Source: Longispora fulva
GTDB lineage: Bacteria; Actinomycetota; Actinomycetes; Mycobacteriales; Micromonosporaceae
Direction of reading: 5' to 3'
NCBI RefSeq assembly: GCF_015751905.1
Contig: NZ_JADOUF010000001.1
Coordinates: 3,720,001 to 3,784,000, forward strand
DNA: 64,000 nucleotides
Shown piece by piece: positions 17,103-24,482 of this stretch. The position numbers and the translations under genes were made by a program. Numbering within the stretch: position 1 is the first letter of the stretch; the number at the start of each line of letters is the position of its first letter. The notes under the pieces were generated by a model that was not told where the DNA came from, ran no database searches, and saw only the letters and a list, made by a program, of their open reading frames with translations.

Positions 17103-18584
17103 CTAGTGGATGCCGCGCATCAGCGTGTGCAGCTGCCGGGTGAACCCGACGGCGGCCACCCCCAGCACCACGGACGCGATCCCGAGCACCATGAAGTACA
17201 CCGGCTGCGAGTAGTCCGCCCCGATCTTGGCGACCTGCCCGCCGAGGGCGTCCCCGACGGCCGTGGACAGGAACCACAGCCCCAACATCTGGCTCGCGTA
17301 CCTCACCGGGGCCAGTTTCGTCGTCGCAGACAGGCCCACGGGCGACAGGCACAGCTCGCCGCAGACCTGGAGCGCGTACACGGCGACCAGCCACAGCGGG
17401 GACACCAGGGTCTCGCCCACTGCGGCCCGGGCGGCGGCGGCCATCAGCATGAACGACAGCCCGTTGAGGATGAGCCCCATGCTGAACTTCAGCGGGGTGG
17501 ACAGCCGGTGCCCGGCCCTCACCCACAGCAGGGCGAACAGCGGCGAGCCGACGATGACGAAGACCGGGTTGACGGACTGCAGCCACGAGGCGGGCATGTC
17601 CCAGCCGAACACCACCCGGTCGGTCTCGTCCCGGGCGAACCGGTTGAGCACCGAGCCGGCCTGGTCGTAGATCAGCCAGAAGGCGGCGGCGAACAGGAAC
17701 AGCCACACGTACGCCTTCATCCGGCTGCGCTCGTCGGCGTCCAGCGACTTGTCGAGGAAGATCCGCGCGAAGTACCCGATGGCGACCAGGACCGTGAAGA
17801 CCGTGAGCCCGGTGACGACCCGGGAGACGGTGAGCGTGCCGGTGAGCGCGGCCCCGCCGACCAGCACGACGACGGCCGCGACGGCGATCCCCAGCCAGCG
17901 CAGCAGCGCGGGGCGCTCGGCGGCGGTCAGCGGGTTGTTCGGGTGGTCGCCGATGCCGTGCAGCCGGTTGCGGCCGAGCACGTACTGCACCACGCCCAGC
18001 GTCATGCCGAGGGCCGCCACCCCGAAGCCGAGGTGCCAGTTGACCTTCTCGCCGAGGTACCCGGTGATCAGGGGCGCGATGAACGCACCCAGGTTGATGC
18101 CCATGTAGAAGATCGAGAAGCCGGCGTCGCGGCGCACGTCGTCGGGGCCGTAGAGCCGGCCGACCATGGCCGAGATGTTCGGCTTGAGCAGGCCGGTGCC
18201 GATGGTGATCAGGCCCAGCCCGAGGAAGAACGTCGGCACGGTCGGCAGGATCATCGCGTAGTGCCCGGCGGCGATGACCATGCCGCCCCACAGCACGGAG
18301 CGGCGCGCGCCGAGCAGCCGGTCGGCGATCCAGCCGCCGGGCAGGGCCATCAGGTACACCATGGCGACGTAGACGCCGTAGAGCGCGTCGGCGTCGCCGT
18401 CGGCCCAGCCGAGCCCGCCGTGGGCGACGGTGGCCGTCAGGTACAGCACCAGGAGCGCCCGCATGCCGTAATAGCTGAAGCGTTCCCACATCTCGGTGAG
18501 GAACAACGTGGAGAGCGCCCTGGGGTGTCCGAAGAATCCTTCACCGTCCGTGGTCGGCTCGACCGGTGCCGTGATCTCGGACAT
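17103..18584 (-). CDS. POT/PTR-family proton-coupled peptide transporter
   Basis: A 493-aa protein with about 14 membrane helices. LFLTEMWERFSYYGMRALLVLYL near residue 30 is the PTR2 signature with the ExxER proton site, and FSIFYMGINLGAFIAP is the second family motif. It imports di- and tripeptides using the proton gradient in the cytoplasmic membrane. The start is well supported by GGAGGT 7 nt upstream. It is monocistronic and divergent from rbpA across about 300 bp. Confidence 0.93.
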   Translation of the reverse strand: MSEITAPVEPTTDGEGFFGHPRALSTLFLTEMWERFSYYGMRALLVLYLTATVAHGGLGWADGDADALYGVYVAMVYLMALPGGWIADRLLGARRSVLWGGMVIAAGHYAMILPTVPTFFLGLGLITIGTGLLKPNISAMVGRLYGPDDVRRDAGFSIFYMGINLGAFIAPLITGYLGEKVNWHLGFGVAALGMTLGVVQYVLGRNRLHGIGDHPNNPLTAAERPALLRWLGIAVAAVVVLVGGAALTGTLTVSRVVTGLTVFTVLVAIGYFARIFLDKSLDADERSRMKAYVWLFLFAAAFWLIYDQAGSVLNRFARDETDRVVFGWDMPASWLQSVNPVFVIVGSPLFALLWVRAGHRLSTPLKFSMGLILNGLSFMLMAAAARAAVGETLVSPLWLVAVYALQVCGELCLSPVGLSATTKLAPVRYASQMLGLWFLSTAVGDALGGQVAKIGADYSQPVYFMVLGIASVVLGVAAVGFTRQLHTLMRGIH

Positions 18585-18709
18585 TCGTTGTACCTCCTGT
18601 GATCGTGGCGCTAACCCTCAGTATCGAAGCGGCCCAGTGAGCCAGTCCTCGCAATCCGAATATTCGGCGGTAACCGGGGCAACCCCTCGTCCGTTCGGTC
18701 ACATTGGGG

Positions 18710-18782
18710 GGTGAGGGTACTCACCGCCACCCGCGAGGTACTACCCTCGACGGGGCCGGGGGCCGTAGTGACTCACCGTGAG
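18710..18782. promoter_or_regulatory. Clustered short inverted repeats between the POT gene and rbpA
   Basis: Two GTGAG/CTCAC dyads occur: GGTGAG-N4-CTCACC at 18710-18725 and CTCAC-C-GTGAG at 18772-18782. Both use the same half-site. They lie between the divergent transporter and rbpA promoters and could bind one regulator. The remainder of the 300-bp gap holds the promoter described separately and no gene. Confidence 0.35.
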
Positions 18783-18796
18783 AAATACCCTGTACG

Positions 18797-18823
18797 GGGA
18801 ACATGAGACGGGTCACGATCGTT
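18797..18823 (+). promoter_or_regulatory. Sigma-R/Sigma-H-like promoter of rbpA
   Basis: GGGAAC (18797-18802), an 18-nt spacer and GTT (18821-18823) match the GGAAT-N18-GTT consensus of the thiol-oxidative-stress sigma factor SigR. In Streptomyces rbpA is a known SigR target, so conservation is expected. The predicted leader is about 55 nt and contains the 10-bp sequence GTTGTACGCG twice (18830-18839, 18849-18858). Confidence 0.7.
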
Positions 18824-18885
18824 AAACCCGTTGTACGCGAGAGCGTCTGTTGTACGCGCACCACAGCCGGAGGGGAAAGCCGATC

Positions 18886-19233
18886 ATGGGCGAGCGCATG
18901 CTGCGCGGAAGCCGTCTCGGAGCTATCAGCTACGAGTCGGACCGAAACACCGAGTTGGCGCCTCGGCAGACTCGGGAGTACCTGTGCGCCAGGGGGCATC
19001 AGTTCGAGGTCCCGTTCGCGGTGGACGCCGAGGTTCCGCCGATCTGGGAGTGCAAGTTCGACGGCACCGTCGCCCGTCTCGTCGACGGTAGCGAGCCGGA
19101 GTCGAAGAAGGCGAAGCCGCCGCGCACCCACTGGGACATGCTGCTGGAGCGGCGTTCCATGTCGGAGCTCGAGGACATCCTCAACGAGCGTCTCGACGAG
19201 GTCCGCAGCCGTCGCGGTGGCCGCACGGTCTGA
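18886..19233 (+). CDS. rbpA: RNA polymerase-binding protein RbpA
   Basis: A 115-aa protein with MLRGSRLGAISYESDRN, APRQTREYLC, a central beta core and KPPRTHWDMLLERRSMSELEDILNERL, the sigma-interaction domain. All are diagnostic of actinobacterial RbpA, which binds RNA polymerase and group 1/2 sigma factors and stabilises the open complex. The start at 18886 follows GGAGGGGA and matches the family length. The frame is open upstream to 18850, but that part is not conserved. It has a SigR-type promoter and a strong terminator, so it is monocistronic. A Cys pair (residues about 33 and 54) resembles the Streptomyces zinc-binding type. Confidence 0.97.
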   Translation: MGERMLRGSRLGAISYESDRNTELAPRQTREYLCARGHQFEVPFAVDAEVPPIWECKFDGTVARLVDGSEPESKKAKPPRTHWDMLLERRSMSELEDILNERLDEVRSRRGGRTV

Positions 19234-19245
19234 CGCACGACGCCG

Positions 19246-19279
19246 AGGAGGCCCCGACCCTGGCGGGTCGGGGCCTCCT
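19246..19279 (+). terminator. rbpA terminator hairpin
   Basis: Perfect 15-bp arms, AGGAGGCCCCGACCC (19246-19260) and GGGTCGGGGCCTCCT (19265-19279), around the TGGC loop. It starts 12 bp after the rbpA stop and isolates rbpA from the downstream small gene. Confidence 0.85.
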
Positions 19280-19302
19280 GCTGTCGGGTCCCGACCAGAC
19301 TC

Positions 19303-19331
19303 TTGACTTTTTTCCAACGTCGGCTGATGCT
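19303..19331 (+). promoter_or_regulatory. Candidate housekeeping promoter of the 42-aa gene
   Basis: TTGACT (19303-19308), a 17-nt spacer and GATGCT (19326-19331). The -35 is strong for an actinomycete; the -10 is weak but keeps A at position 2 and T at position 6. It follows the rbpA terminator directly and would give a leader of about 30 nt ending in GGAAGGAAC before the ATG at 19370. Confidence 0.5.
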
Positions 19332-19369
19332 GGATTCGCCCAAGCACAACCTAACTGGAAGGAACAGCC

Positions 19370-19498
19370 ATGCGCGAAGTTCCCGTTGGTGGCGGCACCC
19401 GTCCCGGCACGCAGATCCCGCTCCGCTTCGTCGAGGTCGAGCCCCGCCTGCCGAACTACGAGGTCACCCCTGGCGGCGGCCGGGTTCTCACGAACTAG
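19370..19498 (+). CDS. Small protein of unknown function (42 aa)
   Basis: A 43-codon frame beginning MREVPVGGGTRPGTQIP and ending GGGRVLTN. GGAAGG lies 7-8 nt before the ATG, 35 of 42 third positions are G or C, and the gene sits between its own promoter-like TTGACT and a strong terminator (19518-19547). It has no Cys, no signal peptide and no membrane helix; it is Gly/Pro/Val-rich with a central RFVEVEPRLPNYEV. I do not recognise it. Position between rbpA and fxsA suggests a constitutive small protein. It may be conserved only in close relatives. Confidence 0.7.
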   Translation: MREVPVGGGTRPGTQIPLRFVEVEPRLPNYEVTPGGGRVLTN

Positions 19499-19517
19499 TC
19501 GCACCACACACATATAG

Positions 19518-19547
19518 AAAAGGGCCGCCCTTCGGGGCGGCCCTTTT
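19518..19547. terminator. Bidirectional intrinsic terminator
   Basis: Arms AAAAGGGCCGCCC (19518-19530) and GGGCGGCCCTTTT (19535-19547) with a TTCG tetraloop, 13 perfect pairs flanked by A-run and T-run. It serves the 42-aa gene on plus and fxsA on minus, whose stop is 6 bp away. Confidence 0.93.
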
Positions 19548-19553
19548 CGCAGC

Positions 19554-20021
19554 TCAGACGATCTCGCCCTCGATGGGCGCCTCGGGGCTCGCACCCCGCT
19601 GGGACCTGATCCTGACGGTACGCGGCCCGAACAGGTCGTTCGTCGTCCTCGGGTCGAGCCTTCGGGTGGCCACCTGCTCGACCAGCCCCCGGAACAGCCC
19701 CCGGGTGGGCGGGGCGATCATCAGCAGCCCGAACAGGTCGGAGACGAACCCGGGCACCAGCATCAGGATCCCGCCGACCACGACGAGCACCCCGTCCGTG
19801 GCGTGCCGACCCGGAGCCCTGCCCGCCTGCACGTCCGCCTGGACGGCCCGCCAGGCCCGGCCACCCTCCCGGCGCAGCAGCCAGCCGCCGAGCGCCGAGG
19901 TGGCCAGCACCAGCAGGACGGTCCACCCCAGGCCGATCACCTGACCGACGGCGATCAACGCCGCGATCTCCACGATCGGGACGATGATCAGTGCCGCGAC
20001 GATCAGCCAGAGGGTACGCAT
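19554..20021 (-). CDS. FxsA-family membrane protein
   Basis: A 155-aa protein with two N-terminal helices, LWLIVAALIIVPIVEIAALIAVGQVIGLGWTVLLVLAT in pieces, followed by LLRREGGRAWRAV, and a second hydrophobic pair around VLVVVGGILMLVPGFVSDLFGLLMIAPPTR, the FxsA signature. The E. coli homologue relieves exclusion of phage T7 by F plasmid; the physiological role is unknown. The ATG at 20021 puts the start at the first helix. It is 7 bp downstream of ppm and forms the end of the lnt-ppm-fxsA operon. Confidence 0.88.
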   Translation of the reverse strand: MRTLWLIVAALIIVPIVEIAALIAVGQVIGLGWTVLLVLATSALGGWLLRREGGRAWRAVQADVQAGRAPGRHATDGVLVVVGGILMLVPGFVSDLFGLLMIAPPTRGLFRGLVEQVATRRLDPRTTNDLFGPRTVRIRSQRGASPEAPIEGEIV

Positions 20022-20028
20022 GCCGGGT

Positions 20029-20820
20029 TCAACGCTTCGCGGTGCCGCTCTTCTTCCCGGGCAGCCGGTCGCGGATCGCCCAGCCGGTGACCTTGAACAG
20101 CGCCTCGCGGATGATCGAGCCACTCATCTTGGACACGCCGTGCACCCGCTCGTGGAACGTGATCGGCACCTCGACCAGCTTGCACCCGGTCTTGTACGCC
20201 CGGTAGGTCAGGTCGACCTGGAAGCAGTAGCCGTGCGAGATGACCGAGTCCAGGTCGATCTTGTCGAGCAGGGGCAGCCGGTAGGCCCGGTAGCCGCCGG
20301 TGGCGTCGCTGACGGGCATGCCCAGCATGATCCGGATGTACAGGTTGCCGCCCCGGGACAGGAACAGCCGGCGCTTCGGCCAGTTCACCACGGAACCGCC
20401 CGGGATGTAGCGGGCGCCCAGCGCGCCGTCCGCCCCGGCCGCCACGGCGTCCAGGAGGCGGTGCAGCTGCTCCGGGGCGTGGGAGCCGTCGGCGTCCATC
20501 TCGCACACGACGTCGTAGCCGTGCTCCTTGGCCCAGCCGAAACCGGCGATGTACGCGGCCCCGAGCCCCTCCTTGCCCTTGCGGTGCAGCACGTGCACCT
20601 GCGGGTCGGCGGCGGCCAGCTCGTCGGCCACCGCACCCGTCCCGTCGGGGCTGTTGTCGTCAGCGACGAGGATGTCCACCTGGGGGACCGCACGGCGTAC
20701 ACGATCGACGATGAGCCGGACGTTCTCCAGCTCGTTGTACGTCGGGATCACCACAAGGACCCGGCCAACTCCGGGGTAACCCTCCTCCGCCGGGATCGAC
20801 GGTGTGGTGTTCTCGGTCAC
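20029..20820 (-). CDS. ppm1: Polyprenol monophosphomannose synthase
   Basis: A 263-aa GT2 enzyme: [28 protein letters not shown], the DxD motif in CEMDADGSH, and GARYIPGG...NWPKRR. It transfers mannose from GDP-Man to polyprenyl phosphate; the product feeds lipomannan and protein O-mannosylation outside the membrane. No C-terminal membrane anchor is present, so it is the soluble actinobacterial type that pairs with Lnt. Its start overlaps the lnt stop by 4 nt. In mycobacteria the two activities are fused as Ppm1, so the coupling here matches the family's biology. Confidence 0.93.
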   Translation of the reverse strand: MTENTTPSIPAEEGYPGVGRVLVVIPTYNELENVRLIVDRVRRAVPQVDILVADDNSPDGTGAVADELAAADPQVHVLHRKGKEGLGAAYIAGFGWAKEHGYDVVCEMDADGSHAPEQLHRLLDAVAAGADGALGARYIPGGSVVNWPKRRLFLSRGGNLYIRIMLGMPVSDATGGYRAYRLPLLDKIDLDSVISHGYCFQVDLTYRAYKTGCKLVEVPITFHERVHGVSKMSGSIIREALFKVTGWAIRDRLPGKKSGTAKR

Positions 20821-22436
20821 GCTTCCTCCTCATCGGTGTGCTGGACCCTGGCACGGCGTCGGACGAATCCGGCCATGACCAGCCCAAACAGCGCCAGCCC
20901 CGCCAGAACGGCCTCCGGCGTGCCCCCCAGCGTAGTCGCCGGGGTCTTGACTACCGTCAGGTGTGTCTGCCTGACCAGCGCGGCGCGGGTGTTGAACGTG
21001 GTCGCGTCGTAGGCCCGGCCGTCCGGGGAGACGAACGCCGACACCCCCACGGTGGACGCCATCAGACCCGGCCGGCCGTGCTCGACGGACCGCAGCCGCA
21101 CCATGCTGAGCTGCTGCAGCGCCTCCGCCGTGTTGAACGTGGCGTTGTTCGTCTGGACGACCAGCAGCCGCGCGCCGCCGGTCACCGTGTCGCGGACGAT
21201 GTCGTCGTAGGCGACCTCGAAGCAGATCACGTCGCCGACCGGGAAGGACCCGCCCTCGGCCGGCACGGTGATCAGCCCCGGCCGGTCGCCGGCGAGGAAG
21301 TCCGAGCGGACCAGGTCCACCTTCTTGGTGATCTTCCGAACGAGCGGGCGCATCGGGATGAACTCGGCGAACGGCACCGGATGCCGCTTCGTGTACTGCT
21401 GCTGCGGCCCCTGCCCCGCGATCCACAGCACCCCGGTGTTGCGGACGTGCCCGTCGTCGGGGGCCAGCACCGCCCCGACCAGGATCGGGGCCCCGATCGT
21501 GCGCGCGGCCCGGTCGATGGCCTCGTAGGCGTCGGCGTTGACGTAGGGGTCGATGTCCGAGGAGTTCTCCGGCCACACCACCAGCGCGGGGCGGCGGATC
21601 TCGTGCCGGTCGACCTTGGCCGCCAGTTCCAGCGTCGCGGAGACGTGGTTGTCGAGGACGGCCCGGCGCTGCTCGTTGAAGTCGAGGCCGAGGCGGGGCA
21701 CGTTGCCCTGGACGATCGCGATGTCCACGGCCCGGCCCTCGCCGGGGGCGACGAGCGGGATCAGCGCCCCGGCGGCGATGACGGCGACCGCGCCGAGGTC
21801 GGCGAGCAGCGCGGGCAGCACCCCCGGGCGCACCCTGCCGGGGGCCGGGGCCTGTCGGAAGGAGGCGAGGTGCCAGGCGGCGAAGGCCAGCAGCCCGCCG
21901 GCGAGGGCCACCACGAGGGTGACCAGGGGCGCGCCGGCCAGGACCGCGTAGCGCACCGTGGGGGCGTCGGCCTGGCTGAACGCGAGCCTGCCCCACGGGA
22001 AGCCGCCGAACGGGGTCCGCGAGCGGGCGTACTCCTGCGCCGTCCAGAGCAGGGCCGTCATCAGGGGCCAGGTCCACCGGTACCGGAGGAACAGCGGGGT
22101 CGCGAAGGCCGCCGCAGCCCCCAGCAGGCCGATGTAGGCGGCCTCCAGGTTGGCCAGCAGGATCCACGGCCACCAGCCGACCTGGGTCCCCGTCCAGCTC
22201 AGCAGGGGGACGAACAGCACCACCCCGGCGATCCAGCCGAAGCCCAGCCCGCCCCACACCCCCCGGCCGCGCACCGCGCACGCCAGCAGGGCCACCCCGA
22301 CCGGCGCGCAGAACCACAGGCCGTACGGCGGGAAGGACACCAGGAGGAGGCCACCGGCCACCACGGCGGCGGCGTACGCCAGCCACCGGGGGATCCTCGC
22401 CGGCCGGGCGGCGGCCGGGGCGGCGGTCTCAGTCAT
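20817..22436 (-). CDS. lnt: Apolipoprotein N-acyltransferase
   Basis: A 539-aa protein. Residues 1-210 hold about six to seven membrane helices, starting [16 protein letters not shown] and SFPPYGLWF. The nitrilase-fold external domain carries the catalytic Glu in VVWPENS, Lys in [13 protein letters not shown] and Cys in [10 protein letters not shown], and a last helix lies near the C-terminus. It N-acylates the lipid-modified Cys of lipoproteins. The ATG at 22436 gives the normal length; the frame is open further upstream but not conserved. First gene of the lnt-ppm-fxsA operon. Confidence 0.93.
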   Translation of the reverse strand: MTETAAPAAARPARIPRWLAYAAAVVAGGLLLVSFPPYGLWFCAPVGVALLACAVRGRGVWGGLGFGWIAGVVLFVPLLSWTGTQVGWWPWILLANLEAAYIGLLGAAAAFATPLFLRYRWTWPLMTALLWTAQEYARSRTPFGGFPWGRLAFSQADAPTVRYAVLAGAPLVTLVVALAGGLLAFAAWHLASFRQAPAPGRVRPGVLPALLADLGAVAVIAAGALIPLVAPGEGRAVDIAIVQGNVPRLGLDFNEQRRAVLDNHVSATLELAAKVDRHEIRRPALVVWPENSSDIDPYVNADAYEAIDRAARTIGAPILVGAVLAPDDGHVRNTGVLWIAGQGPQQQYTKRHPVPFAEFIPMRPLVRKITKKVDLVRSDFLAGDRPGLITVPAEGGSFPVGDVICFEVAYDDIVRDTVTGGARLLVVQTNNATFNTAEALQQLSMVRLRSVEHGRPGLMASTVGVSAFVSPDGRAYDATTFNTRAALVRQTHLTVVKTPATTLGGTPEAVLAGLALFGLVMAGFVRRRARVQHTDEEEA

Positions 22437-22914
22437 CAGCACCGGCTCATTGTGGGGGTAGGCACAAAAATAACGGGGCGCGGCCCCCGCCGCGCCCCCT
22501 ACATTCACCCAGGTATCCCTGCCGGTCCGGCAGGATGTCCGGGAGAACCTTCGGACCAGTCCGACACGAGTTGGCTGCCCGCCCCGCACTGTTGTCTACT
22601 GGCTCCCCGTACATCCTGCCCGGAACCGGCGTCGCGGCCACTCCCGCACCGCCCCGCCGACTTCCATCCTGTGGACCTGGCCGCTGGCGGCATCGACGCG
22701 ACCTGTCGGCCGCCATGCCCACCGGATGGAACGACGGAACGAGCTGAGCCGCTCCGAAGTAGGACTCACAGACCGTACGCATCGCAGGCCCGTTCGCGCC
22801 AACCAAACCCAGAATTTGGCAATAGGAAACCGGCGTGTCGCCGGTGTGTCGTTTCGGAGGGCTCGCCGTTCGTCATACCCGTGACAGGCTTGACCGGAAC
22901 GAAGGAGAACGATC
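22437..22914. other. Intergenic region, 478 bp
   Basis: It separates lnt (minus) from the YCII gene (plus). I see no small gene with coding-type codon use. CCGGCG-TGT-CGCCGG (22828-22842) is a short dyad, followed by TGTCGT (22845-22850) and CGTT/CGTC (22867-22874). This resembles the TGTCGA / CGA-or-TC promoter elements reported for ECF42 sigma factors, although neither spacing nor sequence is exact. The lnt promoter was not identified. Confidence 0.35.
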
Positions 22915-23253
22915 ATGCGGTACGTGATGCTCATCGTCAGCGACGAGTCCCTCGAGGAGGCGGCGTCACCCGAGGAGGCCAAGGCGCACGAGGGCGAGAT
23001 CTGGGCCTGGTTCGAGCGCTGGGACGGGCACTTCGGCGAGGGCGGGGCGGAGCTGCAGCGCGTCGCGCACGCCCGCACGATCCGTGGCGGGGTGGTCACC
23101 GACGGCCCGTACGTGGAGCTGAAGGAGGTCATCGGGGGCATCGTGTTCCTGGAGACCGACACCCTCGACGAGGCCGTGGCGATCGCGGCGACCTGGCCCG
23201 GGCTGAAGTACCCCTACGTCAGCGTGGAGGTCCGGGGGACTGTCGTGCGCTGA
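22915..23253 (+). CDS. YCII/DGPF-domain protein
   Basis: A 112-aa single-domain protein: MRYVMLIVSDE, RGGVVTDGPYVELKEVIGGI (the DGPY/DGPF motif) and DEAVAIAATWPG. The family has a ferredoxin-like fold and is the hallmark neighbour of ECF42 sigma factors; its biochemical role is unknown. GAAGGAG precedes the ATG by 7 nt. It is convergent with the ECF42-type gene, sharing 35 bp of 3' overlap, rather than upstream in the same operon as is usual. Confidence 0.9.
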   Translation: MRYVMLIVSDESLEEAASPEEAKAHEGEIWAWFERWDGHFGEGGAELQRVAHARTIRGGVVTDGPYVELKEVIGGIVFLETDTLDEAVAIAATWPGLKYPYVSVEVRGTVVR

Positions 23254-24409
23254 GCCTGGCGTCGAGGAGGCGGCGTTCGGCCGGGTCGACGGCCAGGTCG
23301 AGCGCCGTGCGCGCCGCCCGGCCCGCCTCCTCGTCGCGGCCCAGCGCCGCCAGCAGCTCCGCCCGGGTCGCGTGCAGCAGCCGGTAGCCGCCGAGGCGGT
23401 CGGCCACCTGCTCCACCTCCGCCAGGGCCGGCCCCGGGCCGTCGAGCCGCCAGGTGGCCACGGCCCGCGACAGCCAGGTGACCGGGTCGGGGCGCAGCGC
23501 GTACAGCCGGTCGTAGAGGGCGCGGATCGCCGCCCAGTCGGTGCACCCGGCGCTCGCGGCGGTCGCGTGCTGGGCCGCGATCCCGGCCTGCAGCTGGTAC
23601 GGCCCCGGCCGGCACAGGGCGACGGCCCTGCGCAGCCGGCGCAGTGCCGCCCCGATCAGCGCCCGGTCCCACGCCGCGCGGTCCTGCGCGTCGAGGACGA
23701 CCAGCCCGCCGTCCGGGTCGCACCGGGTCGCGGCCCGCGCCCCGTGCAGCTCCATCAGCGCGGCCAGCCCGGCGACCTCCGGCTCGCCGGGCATCAGGTC
23801 CGCCAGCTCACGGGTCAGGCGCAGCGCCTCGGCGCGCAGGGCCGGCTTCGACTGGTATCCCTCGTTGAAGACCAGGTAGAGCACGTGCAGCACCCCGTCG
23901 AGCCGGGCGGCCAGCCGCTCGGGATCCGGCACGGCGAACGGCTTCGGACGGATCTTCAGGGTACGACGCGCCCGGGTGAGCCGCTGGGCCATCGTCGCCT
24001 CGGGCACCAGCAACGCCGCGGCCACCTCCGCCGTGGACAGCCCGCCGACGGCCCGTAGGGTGAGCGCGATCCGCGTCTCCGTCGGCAGCACCGGGTCGCA
24101 GCAGCCGAACAGCAACGCGAGCCGGTCGTCCTCCGCCCCGTCGGGCTCCAGATCCCGGTCGGCGGCCACGGCCAGCAGCTCCCGGCCCCGGGACTCGCGG
24201 CGCAGCCGGTCGACCGCCCGGTGCCACGCGGTGGTGAGCAGCCAGCCTCCCGGGTTGGCCGGCACGCCGTCGGCCGGCCAGCGGTCCAGCGCGGCGGCCA
24301 CCGCCTCCTGGAGGGCGTCCTCGGCGGCGTCGAGGTCGCCCAGCCGGCGGGCGAGCGCGGCGCGGATCCGGGGCGCGTCGGCGCGCCACACCTGGTCGAG
24401 GGCTTCCAC
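23219..24409 (-). CDS. ECF42-type RNA polymerase sigma factor with C-terminal extension
   Basis: A 396-aa protein. Sigma2 region: RRLGDLDAAEDALQEAVAAAL and PGGWLLTTAWHRAVDRLRRE. Sigma4 region: LTLRAVGGLSTAEVAAALLVPEATMAQRLTRARRTL. These are followed by about 200 residues of helical TPR-like extension with LDGVLHVLYLVFNEGYQS, the signature of ECF42 (DUF6596). This class has no anti-sigma factor and is controlled through its own extension. The adjacent DGPF gene is the expected target. The start is a GTG at 24409 without a strong Shine-Dalgarno. Confidence 0.92.
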   Translation of the reverse strand: MEALDQVWRADAPRIRAALARRLGDLDAAEDALQEAVAAALDRWPADGVPANPGGWLLTTAWHRAVDRLRRESRGRELLAVAADRDLEPDGAEDDRLALLFGCCDPVLPTETRIALTLRAVGGLSTAEVAAALLVPEATMAQRLTRARRTLKIRPKPFAVPDPERLAARLDGVLHVLYLVFNEGYQSKPALRAEALRLTRELADLMPGEPEVAGLAALMELHGARAATRCDPDGGLVVLDAQDRAAWDRALIGAALRRLRRAVALCRPGPYQLQAGIAAQHATAASAGCTDWAAIRALYDRLYALRPDPVTWLSRAVATWRLDGPGPALAEVEQVADRLGGYRLLHATRAELLAALGRDEEAGRAARTALDLAVDPAERRLLDARLSARQSPGPPR

Positions 24410-24482
24410 CAGGGCAGATTAACCCGCACCCCCGACACTCCGGAGTCGCTGGGCGGACCGGGGGCCGGGGCCCCGGTACCCG

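Noticed and set aside
20802-23387. An open frame of 861 codons on the plus strand across lnt
   Set aside because: It is antisense to lnt, with composition typical of high-GC shadow frames, no domain and no Shine-Dalgarno. lnt has all catalytic residues on the other strand.
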